Source: Deltaproteobacteria bacterium (lineage in GTDB: Bacteria > Desulfobacterota > Desulfobulbia > Desulfobulbales > Desulfocapsaceae). From it: 37,695 bases of DNA. The position numbers were made by a program, and so were the translations under genes. Of this stretch, positions 8,907 to 17,930 are shown one piece after another. The stretch is from assembly GCA_024280265.1 (NCBI GenBank), contig JAJRQL010000266.1, forward strand, positions 1-37,695, written 5' to 3'. Below the pieces are notes generated by a model, which saw only the letters and a program-made list of their open reading frames with translations, was not told the DNA's origin and did no database searches. How positions within the stretch are numbered: position 1 is the first letter of the stretch; every line of letters begins with the position of its first letter.

Positions 8907-10679
8907 GTCTGTTTTCTCAAGACGGGAACACTTACTCTCCCTGGTATATTGCTTCCACATCGGGTCTTCATAGCTGTCATGACAACTTACACATTGCCCT
9001 ACCATAAGGATACCTTGTAATTCCTCTTTGTTAAAGGGCCGAAGCTCCGGCCGTGACGAATGCTGCAAAGCCACACCGTTGATATCCACAAAGGCATCCA
9101 GGGGAACGGTCTGTCCCTCAAGGGTATCCACACCCTGATCAATCCCGGAAAAGGACCAGGCTCCCTCTGCATCTATCGAGACAGTCCCCTCACCAAGGCC
9201 TACTGTTTTCGTGGATTGATGACAGTCCGCACAGCTCCTGCCGCTGGCCTGGGTGGTGTGGGGATTGATGGCAGCCATGGTAAAGCGATTGAACCCGCCC
9301 TCCACATTTCCGACTTTGTTAATGAGGGTCACCACATCCTGGCAACCTGGGGTTACAATAACCACCTCATCATTCCACAGAGCAAGCATCGGTTTTTCAT
9401 AGCGGATATAGGACCTTCCCTCCTCCCACATCCCCGCCGTTTCTTCAAGAGTCAGCTTATCCAAATGCTTCTGAGTTTCATCCCGTTTGACATGACAACC
9501 ATAACATTGGGGGACCCATGTTGAATGACAGGATCCACATGTCATCCGTTTGTGTCCTTCAAAATCACAGATACCCTTTTTCGGCAGTGCCAGAGGATAC
9601 ACTTTGTCATTTACTTTCCCTGTCAGCTGAAATTTCCCGTCCTTTTCACTAATATTAATCACAGGATCCCCCTTGTGGGTAATACCGGGATTTTCGGAGT
9701 GACACATCTCACAAGAGATTTCAAGCTGATCTTCGTAATGGGCATAACTGGTACCATCACCCATAATCTCATTACGGGTATGACAATCAATGCAGGCCAT
9801 TCCTTTCAGATGATGTATATCTTCGGCAACTTCCAGATAAAACCGCTGTCCTGGCAGTTGTTTTGAACTCATGCCCCCTTTCTCATAGGGAGTCCCGTAT
9901 CCTTCTGATTCAAAGATTCCGGTGTATGAGAGTCCTATACGACCGGAACGATTATGACACCGAATACAGTTTTCATCTGCAACCTTTTTGATAATGAGGG
10001 GGTGCAGTTTCTTTTTCTCCCCTCTGATCTTATCGCCAAATCCCGCAACACCCTGCTGTTCTTCTCCTTCTGGCAACAGATAATGACAGGCGGTACAACC
10101 ACCACCCTTTTCATTAAAAAAATCAGGTGCACCAGGAAGATCGTTCTTCTGCTTCCAGAGATGGCAGGTGGCACAGAGTTTTCTGAAATAATCGAGTGCC
10201 AAGGATGTTTCACCACTGTCCATCAGCTGTTTGACTGTCAGATCACTATCCTGGCTGTCACTCTCACCCCAGTAATAGAGCAGGGTTCCTATGATACCGC
10301 GGTTGGTTGCCATCAGCGAGTTCTTCACCTTTTTCACGTCTGTGGGATGACAACCCTCAACACCACAGGTCTTTTCCACAACCCGAAGGTCTCCAGGATT
10401 CAAAACCATATCCTTATGAGCACGTTCCTTATCTATGGCCAGGGCATCACCAAGATGACACGACGCACAGCCGATCACCCGCGGATCGTGAGCAGGATCG
10501 AGTTTTTCATCCAGGTGACAGGAAAGACACATATCAATACGACCACTGGTGGTAATATACACCTGACCCGGCCTTTTGGTTGTCATCTCACGGTAGATAA
10601 GCACTCCCACCACCATGAGCAGCAACAACAAAAAGACCTGTTTGCGATAACTCCATCCCTTGCTATCCGATTTATCCAT
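8904..10679 (-). CDS. Membrane-anchored dodecahaem cytochrome c
   Basis: A 591-residue multihaem cytochrome. The N-terminus has one hydrophobic segment (KQVFLLLLLMVVGVLIY, residues 13-29) acting as an uncleaved anchor or signal, placing the haems outside the cytoplasm. I count eleven CXXCH motifs (CLSCH, CASCH, CATCH, CTACH, CIRCH, CIDCH, CEMCH, CGSCH, CYGCH, CADCH, CVSCH) and one CX4CH (CGVEGCH, residue 105), so up to 12 haems. I do not recognise the exact family. It resembles respiratory multihaem cytochromes of Desulfobacterota. The likely role is periplasmic electron transfer. The 44-bp block shared with the formate dehydrogenase operon lies 23 bp upstream. Its TAG stop lies within the end of MITE A, so the native C-terminus may have been cut off. 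Confidence 0.85.
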   Translation of the reverse strand: MDKSDSKGWSYRKQVFLLLLLMVVGVLIYREMTTKRPGQVYITTSGRIDMCLSCHLDEKLDPAHDPRVIGCASCHLGDALAIDKERAHKDMVLNPGDLRVVEKTCGVEGCHPTDVKKVKNSLMATNRGIIGTLLYYWGESDSQDSDLTVKQLMDSGETSLALDYFRKLCATCHLWKQKNDLPGAPDFFNEKGGGCTACHYLLPEGEEQQGVAGFGDKIRGEKKKLHPLIIKKVADENCIRCHNRSGRIGLSYTGIFESEGYGTPYEKGGMSSKQLPGQRFYLEVAEDIHHLKGMACIDCHTRNEIMGDGTSYAHYEDQLEISCEMCHSENPGITHKGDPVINISEKDGKFQLTGKVNDKVYPLALPKKGICDFEGHKRMTCGSCHSTWVPQCYGCHVKRDETQKHLDKLTLEETAGMWEEGRSYIRYEKPMLALWNDEVVIVTPGCQDVVTLINKVGNVEGGFNRFTMAAINPHTTQASGRSCADCHQSTKTVGLGEGTVSIDAEGAWSFSGIDQGVDTLEGQTVPLDAFVDINGVALQHSSRPELRPFNKEELQGILMVGQCVSCHDSYEDPMWKQYTRESKCSRLEKTD

Positions 10680-10701
10680 TTTAGTGCCTTACTCCATAAA
10701 A

Positions 10702-10746
10702 ACTGGAGTTTAGAGTTTCGTGCTGATGTAGCCTAAGATTCAAACT
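10702..10746 (-). repeat. 45-bp block upstream of cytochrome gene (copy 2)
   Basis: Reverse complement of the block at 99-142, identical except for one extra T in the TTTGAATC part. It lies immediately upstream of the cytochrome start and in the sense orientation of that gene. On the window it forms an inverted repeat with copy 1, enclosing about 10.6 kb that holds the whole formate dehydrogenase-to-cytochrome segment. Confidence 0.85.
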
Positions 10747-10869
10747 GTAATAAAAAAAAAACAGGTACGCGAGGTACGAAACTCCGGGAAACCGTGGGAG
10801 ATTTTTGAAATCAGAAGTTTAAAGTTACTACCAAGGCACTTACACCCCTCAAGGGAGTACAGAAAAGAA

Positions 10870-10902
10870 TCCAGCGACTCTAAAAAGTTTTCCGACTCGT
10901 CG
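10870..10902 (-). terminator. Possible weak terminator after nadE
   Basis: On the - strand, CCGAC-GA-GTCGG forms a short hairpin, followed by AAAAC and then TTTTT. The loop is very tight and the T-run is displaced by five bases, so this is only a weak candidate. Confidence 0.25.
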
Positions 10903-10915
10903 GGTCTGCCATCCA

Positions 10916-12562
10916 TCAGCCCTGATAGTTCTGCACATTAGGAAACCTGCGGCCATACCCAAAAGCCTTGCTGGTCACCTTCAGACCCATGGGTGCCTGC
11001 TTGCGTTTATACTCATTAACACGTACCCGTCGCAGCACATCAGCAACGAGCTCTTCCGCAAAACCACGTTCTGCAATTTCGGCTACGCCGAGATGCTCCT
11101 CGAGATGTAACTCTAAAATATTATCAAGAACTGCATAGTCTGGCAAATCGTCCTGATCGCACTGATTCGGCTTCAACTCAGCAGTGGGAGGCTTGGTGAT
11201 GGTTCGCCGGGGAATAATTTCGCCATCCCTATTCACAAAACGCGCCAGTTCATACACCAGTTGCTTGGGCACATCTGAAATGACCGCCAGGCCGCCATTC
11301 ATATCACCGTACAAAGTACAATATCCTACTGCCATCTCACTTTTGTTTCCAGTGGATAGGAGCAGATGTCCAAATTTGTTTGATAGCGCCATAAGCAGAT
11401 TCCCTCGAATTCTCGCCTGGAGGTTCTGCTCCGTGAAATCATCAGAACTGACGTCACCATCTCCAAACAATGGTTGCAAGCTCTTTTTAAAAGATGCGAA
11501 CAGCTCACTGATGGGGATCACCTCAAAACCGCAACCAAGATTCCAGGCAAGCTGTCGTGCATCTTCCATGGAGTCGTCAGAACTATATGGTGAAGGCATG
11601 GCAACACCGAGGACATTCTCAGAACCAAGTGCCTTTACAGCAAGGGCTGCAGTAAGAGCAGAGTCTATCCCGCCGGACAGGCCAAGAACCACAGCAGAAA
11701 AACCACATTTACGAACATAGTCGCGGATGCCCATGACCAGCGCGTCACACAGTGCAGCCAAATCTGCCTCCTCCACATCCTCACATATCATGCCACTCCA
11801 GTCGGTACTGTCAACAATGAGTACATCTTCCTCGAAGCCACAGGACCACGCCTGCACGACCCCATTCTTATCCATGGCCATACTGCGCCCGTCAAAAAGC
11901 AGTGAATCCTGCCCACCCACCTGATTCACATAGAGCAGGGGAACAGAATACCGGGTACATACTTTTTTGAACAAGCGCTGCCGGACAGCCTCTTTTTCCC
12001 GTTGATAAGGAGAGGCGGAAATATTAATCAGACAATCAATGCTCCTGCCCTCATCAAAGAAGGGATGTATCGGATCCTTCCCGTACTCGTTCACCTCTGA
12101 ATGCCAGATATCTTCGCAGATGGTAACCCCAAAATGCAGGCCGCCGCATTCGATCACTTCCGAGGAATCCCCCGGCTCAAACCAGCGTTTTTCATCAAAG
12201 ACATCGTAGGTGGGCAGCAACTGTTTCTGGATTTTTTGAACCACCGCCTTTTTTTGAATAAAGAAAGCGCTATTATACAGTTTCTTCCCTGTATTTCCCC
12301 AACTCCTCTTTTCAATACATCCCAAAAGAACATCAATTTCAGGAAGCTTTGCACAAAGCACCGCAAAAGCCTCGTCATGATCGGCAATAAACGATGGTAT
12401 TTCAAGAAGATCGCAGGGAGGATATCCGGAGAGAGCCAGTTCAGGAAAGACTATTAAGCCACATCCCTTTGTGCAGGCCTCGTGGCAGGAATCAAGGATT
12501 TTGCGGCTGTTTTCTGCAAAATCCCCAATAATCGGATTTATCTGGACTAAAGCTATTTTCAT
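10916..12562 (-). CDS. nadE: Glutamine-dependent NAD+ synthetase
   Basis: A 548-residue two-domain enzyme that converts deamido-NAD+ to NAD+ using ATP and glutamine. The N-terminal nitrilase-type glutaminase domain (about 1-260) shows FPELALSGYPP (Glu), the KQLLPTYDVFDEKRWFEPG lysine region and TICEDIW with the catalytic Cys. The C-terminal synthetase domain (about 285-548) has the ATP-pyrophosphatase P-loop LGLSGGIDSALTAALA and STGNKSEMAVGYCTLYGD. Length and motifs are complete. It is a monocistronic - strand gene, divergent from the GGDEF gene across a 293-bp spacer in which I see no defined regulatory element. Confidence 0.95.
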   Translation of the reverse strand: MKIALVQINPIIGDFAENSRKILDSCHEACTKGCGLIVFPELALSGYPPCDLLEIPSFIADHDEAFAVLCAKLPEIDVLLGCIEKRSWGNTGKKLYNSAFFIQKKAVVQKIQKQLLPTYDVFDEKRWFEPGDSSEVIECGGLHFGVTICEDIWHSEVNEYGKDPIHPFFDEGRSIDCLINISASPYQREKEAVRQRLFKKVCTRYSVPLLYVNQVGGQDSLLFDGRSMAMDKNGVVQAWSCGFEEDVLIVDSTDWSGMICEDVEEADLAALCDALVMGIRDYVRKCGFSAVVLGLSGGIDSALTAALAVKALGSENVLGVAMPSPYSSDDSMEDARQLAWNLGCGFEVIPISELFASFKKSLQPLFGDGDVSSDDFTEQNLQARIRGNLLMALSNKFGHLLLSTGNKSEMAVGYCTLYGDMNGGLAVISDVPKQLVYELARFVNRDGEIIPRRTITKPPTAELKPNQCDQDDLPDYAVLDNILELHLEEHLGVAEIAERGFAEELVADVLRRVRVNEYKRKQAPMGLKVTSKAFGYGRRFPNVQNYQG

Positions 12563-12855
12563 ACAGTCTCAATTTAGCATAATAATTATGGAATTAATAA
12601 ACAATGCAAGTCTTTCTACCATATTCCCTATTGTTGTCCAAGCGTTGTCACGGTTCAGAAAGGAGTATCACAATTAAACCCAGCCGGACACACACCCCCC
12701 ACAAAACAATATAATATACTGGAATAACAGGACATAGCACGCAGAGGCACAGCAACTCAAGCTAGTTACGATATCATATCAGGGAGTTAAAGCTTATTTT
12801 CGTTTCATTTTTCATAAAACACTGTTAGTATTCGACAATACGGAATTTCATATTC

Positions 12856-14187
12856 ATGTCTGGCAGAATAATTAATACCAGACGACAGACCGACACGAGT
12901 CGTTTTAACAGATTACCCCCCTCTCAGAAAAAAAACATCAATCTGTCAGACGCTCTCAATAGCTCTCCTCTCAAATGCAGGTGTCAGCCAACCATGACTC
13001 TACGTAATCAGGACAACTCCTCAACTGACATACAACTCCTGCAACAGAACATTCGCAACTCTCTCTCCAGTGCCCCTGGAGATTCCACGGTTCAGTGTCG
13101 TCACCTGCAACCCTTCATCTCCGGAATGAAAAAAGAGGCCTGCAAGATAATTCTCAACAACCTTGTACAACTCAACTTTACCCGGGAAAACGCCTGTAAA
13201 TACTGGGACGCTATTGTCAAACACGCTGAAAAAATGCAAGAGCACCTCAATCGTAAAGTGGGTCTTGCCACTGCCGCCTGCGACTACTTCAGCTCGATAC
13301 AACCTTACCTTAACAATCCCAAACTGATTGAAATTTCCCGTTTTGAAGAAACTCTGAGATCAGCCTACCAGGATTTCCTCACTGGGTTGCTCTCTCGCTG
13401 GGCCTTCCAGAACTCCTTTGAGCAGGAAATCTCAAGAGCAAAACGCCACAACCAGGATGCCACAATTATCTTCTTCGACCTTGACACCTTCAAAAAAATC
13501 AACGACCGGCATGGGCACCTGGCAGGAGATGCCGTCTTAAAAGAAGTGGGGAGAATCCTCCTGCGCTCAAAGCGAAAAGAAGATATCGCCTGTCGCTATG
13601 GCGGTGATGAATTTGTCATTTTACTTCCCGAAACCAATAAATTCATGGGCCTGATGGTGGGGAAAAAGATCCTAGAACAGATTAACAAAACCATCATCTA
13701 CTATGAAGGAGTAGAAATCCCCGTTTTCTGCAGTGCAGGCTTGGCCTCGTTCCCCCTCGACAGCCACGACGGGCCAGGTCTGATAACCTGCGCTGACCGG
13801 GCCATGTATCAGGCCAAGAGCCGTGGTACCCATGAACTCAACTTGTTCTCAGAAGAAAAAAGAATTTTTACGAGGGTTTGTTTTGATAAGAAAATTGGAA
13901 TACGTTCTCTGGAACAAATGCAGGACGACGGAAGCGGCAGGTCAAAAAATATCAGCGAAAGCGGTATTCTGATCTCCTGCCATGAGTGTTACACCATTGG
14001 CACCCGACTGGAACTTAAGATACCAGTTCAAGACAGTTCATACCTGACTATCACCGGTTCCGTGGTTCGAGTTGAACAGTTTGACAGCAACCTGTTCGAT
14101 ATCGGTCTCAGCTTTCTCCACCTGAAATCCAACCGCGGCCCTACTACGGAGAGAGATGAATACATACTGCAGCAACTCGCCTCATAA
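12856..14187 (+). CDS. Diguanylate cyclase (GGDEF) with C-terminal PilZ-like domain
   Basis: A 443-residue protein that should make c-di-GMP. The N-terminal about 165 residues are an unassigned input region. The GGDEF domain (about 170-330) has DFLTGLLSR, FFDLDTFKKINDRHGHLAGD, the catalytic GGDEF at residues 249-253 and, five residues before it, an RKED I-site (RXXD) for product inhibition. The C-terminal about 100 residues (SKNISESGILISCHECYTIG) resemble a PilZ c-di-GMP-binding domain. The ATG at 12856 has no strong Shine-Dalgarno, so a downstream ATG is possible. It is the first of three signalling genes in the same direction, with 33 bp to the next. Confidence 0.85.
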   Translation: MSGRIINTRRQTDTSRFNRLPPSQKKNINLSDALNSSPLKCRCQPTMTLRNQDNSSTDIQLLQQNIRNSLSSAPGDSTVQCRHLQPFISGMKKEACKIILNNLVQLNFTRENACKYWDAIVKHAEKMQEHLNRKVGLATAACDYFSSIQPYLNNPKLIEISRFEETLRSAYQDFLTGLLSRWAFQNSFEQEISRAKRHNQDATIIFFDLDTFKKINDRHGHLAGDAVLKEVGRILLRSKRKEDIACRYGGDEFVILLPETNKFMGLMVGKKILEQINKTIIYYEGVEIPVFCSAGLASFPLDSHDGPGLITCADRAMYQAKSRGTHELNLFSEEKRIFTRVCFDKKIGIRSLEQMQDDGSGRSKNISESGILISCHECYTIGTRLELKIPVQDSSYLTITGSVVRVEQFDSNLFDIGLSFLHLKSNRGPTTERDEYILQQLAS

Positions 14188-14220
14188 CAGGGCCCACCCT
14201 TAACCTCAGTACTCTTTTCT

Positions 14221-16416
14221 GTGGACAATAAAAACCAAAAACAGCCCCCTGAAACCAAACAACTCACAGAATTCCTGTCACTCCTCTATCTGGCCCTGAA
14301 GAATATCCAGCTCTACCCTGCCGGACACACCATGGTGAAAAATCGTCTTGCTGTGGCCCACCAGCTTCTCTCCCGGATACTCCTCAACAGAAAAACAATC
14401 CTCTTTGGCATTGCCAGAAACATCATCACATACAATGGCCAATCCATTGGTGCTGAATCGCAGTCATGCACAACCCTGGCAAAAATCCTCGGCCGCCACG
14501 AAATTGCCTCCATGACTTTTTCATACGGAATAATGCAACACGCCCTCTTTCTGTTTCTCAAAACAGTGGGGGTACTACCTGAACAAAATCAGTCAGGGAA
14601 AAGCATGCAGCAGCAACTCGCTTCTCTCAACCTGCCTCATATAGATGTGGAGATAATTAATTACGACTATTTTGATCGTACAGACGATACAGGTACTGCT
14701 GCAAAAAATGGAAAAACGCCCCCCCTTACATGGCTCTCATTCACGCAGAAGCTGACCAGTGGTATACTTGGGTTCTCCGATAACAGTAAGTCCGGCAATA
14801 CAGCAAGAAGACTCGCAGCCCCCGAAACCCTGGCTGCAGCCATCAACCACCATGCCAGCAAACAGCCTGAGATTATGAAACTCTTTTCATCTCTTCTTGA
14901 CCAGATGTTAAAACAGGACTCCGGAGACAGTCTGTCATCTGCCTCCTTTGGGGGCCGGGAATTCAGCAGAATCATCGCCTCACTCAACCCGCAGCTCCGG
15001 GCTCAGTTCCTCAACACAACCCTTGAGCGCTGTGACCAGAATATGACTCACGGAAATCCAGAAAAACTTCTTGAAACTTTTTCTGACACTGTTGTGCTCG
15101 ATATGATCCAGCAGATCAATAAAAAGAATGTCCAGGTTTCTCCGGCACTGTTAAACCTGATCAAGAAAATTTCCAGAATTCGCTTCACGGCAAAAGCAAC
15201 ACCTCCCGGTGCTGTTGCCAGGCAAAGAGAAATAGACAATCTCCTTGATCCTGAACATTACACCATCAATGTCAGTGAAAAATATCACAACACACTCCAG
15301 GACCTGGCAGACAGCCCAGCAGCACCGACACCTCAACACGCTGTTTTCCCATTGGAAAAACATTTGCATACCCTGGAAGAGTCCCACCTGAACCGACAAA
15401 TCGTCAGGGCAACCCTCCTCTTTATGCGACAGACAGAAGATGATACAGAATACCAGAGTCTTGCCACCAAACTCATTGAAATATGCCTAGTGCTCCCCGA
15501 CAGTGGTGATTTCGACCTCCTGCAAACCGCAGTCAAACTCCTCCGCAAACAGGTGAAGAAAAAAAAATCAGCTGCCGTACGAAAGACTGCCGCAGATTGC
15601 CTGCAGCAACTGAAATCTCTCGATTTTATTGACTACATCTACTCAATCCTTGCAGAATGCACAGAAGAGGAACGACGAAATGCGGCAGGTCTTTTCAACC
15701 TCCTCTGTCCGGATATTCTGGACGAACTCCTCACGATATTCTCCATGAGTCAGAAGGTGGCAGAGAATGACCTGCTGGTCACCATTTTCAAGGTATACAG
15801 ACTCGAAACACTTACCAAAATTTTCACTCTTCTTCCAAAAACAAAAACCAACAACAACATACTCAAACTCCTCTCCCTCATAGAGTCCCTTGGCATCCAA
15901 GGGACAGTCCGGCTCCTCCACCCCTTTTTAGACCATGAATATCCTGATATCAGAATGAAAGTAATGGGACTGCTGCTGCCAATCCATGACGAGGAAGCCA
16001 TCGCAACACTTGAATCCATGCTGGAATCGAACAATGAAAACACTGTAAATACAGCAATAGAACTCTGTAATATTCACCATCCTGCGCCATGCATCCCTAG
16101 GCTGATAAAGCTCCTGGAGCATCAGTTCATAAAACAGACCAGCATTGAGAAAAACAAGAAACTCTTCATGATACTCAGCCACACTGGTGACAGCAGAGCG
16201 CTTCCCAGCCTTGAGAAAATTGCCTTTACCAAATGGCCCTTCCACAGAGAGCAGGTCACATCAATGAAACGAATCCTTTTTTATTCACTGAAAGGATACC
16301 CGGATCAGGAGCGTAGAGCTCTGGTTAAAAAAGGTCTCAAGATAAAAGACAAAGAAATTCAGAAAATTTGCAACGCCCTGCTCCCAGATCCTGCCAGGCA
16401 TAGAGGCAAGGCATGA
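14221..16416 (+). CDS. HEAT-repeat protein with N-terminal domain shared with the next gene
   Basis: A 731-residue, mainly helical protein from a GTG start. The N-terminal about 100 residues (LYLALKNIQLYPAGH onward) resemble the N-terminus of the HD-GYP protein encoded next (LYLLRVVISNTRLYSLDH), which suggests a common module. From about residue 370 to the end, repeated helical pairs fit HEAT/armadillo-type repeats (for example HPFLDHEYPDIRMKVMGLLL and LESMLESNNENTVNTAIELC). The stop overlaps the next start by 4 nt (ATGA). No signal peptide or membrane segment is seen, so it is probably a cytoplasmic scaffold of a signalling unit. Function is unknown. Confidence 0.75.
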   Translation: MDNKNQKQPPETKQLTEFLSLLYLALKNIQLYPAGHTMVKNRLAVAHQLLSRILLNRKTILFGIARNIITYNGQSIGAESQSCTTLAKILGRHEIASMTFSYGIMQHALFLFLKTVGVLPEQNQSGKSMQQQLASLNLPHIDVEIINYDYFDRTDDTGTAAKNGKTPPLTWLSFTQKLTSGILGFSDNSKSGNTARRLAAPETLAAAINHHASKQPEIMKLFSSLLDQMLKQDSGDSLSSASFGGREFSRIIASLNPQLRAQFLNTTLERCDQNMTHGNPEKLLETFSDTVVLDMIQQINKKNVQVSPALLNLIKKISRIRFTAKATPPGAVARQREIDNLLDPEHYTINVSEKYHNTLQDLADSPAAPTPQHAVFPLEKHLHTLEESHLNRQIVRATLLFMRQTEDDTEYQSLATKLIEICLVLPDSGDFDLLQTAVKLLRKQVKKKKSAAVRKTAADCLQQLKSLDFIDYIYSILAECTEEERRNAAGLFNLLCPDILDELLTIFSMSQKVAENDLLVTIFKVYRLETLTKIFTLLPKTKTNNNILKLLSLIESLGIQGTVRLLHPFLDHEYPDIRMKVMGLLLPIHDEEAIATLESMLESNNENTVNTAIELCNIHHPAPCIPRLIKLLEHQFIKQTSIEKNKKLFMILSHTGDSRALPSLEKIAFTKWPFHREQVTSMKRILFYSLKGYPDQERRALVKKGLKIKDKEIQKICNALLPDPARHRGKA

Positions 16417-17612
16417 GACCGCAGCAGCGACAAGACACAAAGATGTATAAACAGGTATTTAACACCCTGTATCTATTGAGAGTAGTCATCAGTAATACCC
16501 GGCTTTATTCCCTGGATCATCCCAAAACAAAAGAGATGATCGCCAGGACTTTCAGCAGTCTGAACAAAACCCTGTTCACCGTAAGAGAACTCACCATCCT
16601 CATCATAGACAATGATCTGATTATCAACAACAGAGCAATTCGACCTGAAGAGTCTGATTATTTTTCTCTTTTCATCACCGTTCTCAAACAGAAAAGCATT
16701 GGGCATGTCTCCTTTAAAAGAGGACTTACCATGCGGGAACTGACCCTGTTCCTCTCTGATCTCTCTTCCAAAAGTGCCACCACGGTATACAACGGGCCGG
16801 GAATTTCTTCCGGGAAACTGGGCCTGAAAGAAGTCCCCCATGACGACAGCCTCACTCCTGATTCACCACTCTTCTCAGAAGGTGTCGACAATACGTCCAG
16901 GAGCAACCCTGAACTCATAGCCAAACTCAAATCCCTTTCCGGGAAACAGTTGCTTCTGGCCCAGGAGCTTTATCTTTCCATAAAAAAGAATCAGAATTTT
17001 GACCTGCGCGGAGTCCAGGACAGCATGGCCTCCTTTGTGACTCTCTTTTCAAGAAACCTGAACCCCCTCTCCCTTCTAACTCCATTAAAGTCAAACGATG
17101 ATTACACATTTACCCATGTCATAAACGTGTGCATTCTAACTCTGGCCCAGGCAGAATCTCTCGGATTCAAAGATCAGAATCTTTATGATATCGGTATTAC
17201 AGCTACACTCTATGATATTGGCAAGGGCTTCATTCCGGAAGAGATATTGAACAAGGCAGGAGCATTGAACCCAAAAGAACAAGAGATAATCAAAGAACAC
17301 TCCGCAAAAGGGGCTGAATACCTGCTTGGTATCCCGGAAGCCCCCAAACTTGCGGTGCTGGCAGCACTGGAGCATCACATCCATTTTGCTGGCGGTGGCT
17401 ACCCGAACATAGGCAAACGCTGGAAGACGAATATTGTTTCCCAGATGATTGCAGTAGCAGATACCTACGACGCCATGCGCTGTACAAGGCCCTACCGAAG
17501 ACCAAGCTCTGAAAAAATAATCAGAGATCTCCTGGTCAGAGAAAAAGCAAAGATCTTCAATCCATTTCTGGTGGACAATTTCCTGTCCCTGCTTTCAAGG
17601 GATAATAATTAA
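16413..17612 (+). CDS. HD-GYP-family protein with degenerate HD motif
   Basis: A 399-residue protein. The N-terminal domain (about 11-115) matches that of the HEAT protein upstream. The C-terminal half has an HD-GYP phosphodiesterase fold: FTHVINVCIL, then TLYDIGKGFIPEEILNKAG, KEHSAKGAEYLLG, EHHIHFAGGGYP and AVADTYDAM. Several metal or signature residues differ from the consensus: the His of the HD pair is Tyr (LYDIGK for LHDIGK), the Glu of HHE is Ile, and DG becomes GG before GYP. c-di-GMP hydrolysis is therefore doubtful, and a receptor role is possible. A decayed partial copy lies at 29852-30274. Confidence 0.85.
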   Translation: MRPQQRQDTKMYKQVFNTLYLLRVVISNTRLYSLDHPKTKEMIARTFSSLNKTLFTVRELTILIIDNDLIINNRAIRPEESDYFSLFITVLKQKSIGHVSFKRGLTMRELTLFLSDLSSKSATTVYNGPGISSGKLGLKEVPHDDSLTPDSPLFSEGVDNTSRSNPELIAKLKSLSGKQLLLAQELYLSIKKNQNFDLRGVQDSMASFVTLFSRNLNPLSLLTPLKSNDDYTFTHVINVCILTLAQAESLGFKDQNLYDIGITATLYDIGKGFIPEEILNKAGALNPKEQEIIKEHSAKGAEYLLGIPEAPKLAVLAALEHHIHFAGGGYPNIGKRWKTNIVSQMIAVADTYDAMRCTRPYRRPSSEKIIRDLLVREKAKIFNPFLVDNFLSLLSRDNN

Positions 17613-17656
17613 ACACTTCTTAAAATTCTTACCACTGATTACAAAAACAAAGAGTT

Positions 17657-17930
17657 GTGCACTTTCACCCTTAAATGCCACGTCACTGGCGAGGGTGAAA
17701 GTCCGACAGACTCCTAGGGGGTAATAACAGAGAAAAGAGTACTCCCAGAAACTCGATGCTTACTGGCCATGGGCGACGCATGACATGTCCGGTATACTGG
17801 GAGGAGTGTTCACCTGCCGAAGTAAGCGCCCAATAGTCATGAGGTTGCGCTTGTGTAACTATCCGGCCTAGGGGGGCAGTAAGGCAAATCCCGCTGCCTC
17901 AGTTACATTTCTTAGGTGTTGCAAAAAAAA
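17657..17930 (+). ncRNA. Orphan structured RNA, group II intron 5'-domain-like
   Basis: A non-coding stretch of about 270 nt rich in pairings. CTTTCACCCT (from about 17662) pairs perfectly with AGGGTGAAAG (to 17701). ACTCCCAG pairs with CTGGGAG-GAGT. TGTAACT pairs with AGTTACA around an inner GGCAG/CTGCC stem. It begins GTGC and contains GGGTGAAAGTCC, like the 5' end of domain I in bacterial group II introns. No reverse transcriptase ORF and no domain V hairpin are seen downstream, so it would be a 5' remnant. It may instead be another structured RNA. The boundaries are approximate. Confidence 0.5.

Noticed and set aside
9954-10736. 260-aa + strand ORF
   Set aside because: Shadow of the multihaem cytochrome on the opposite strand.
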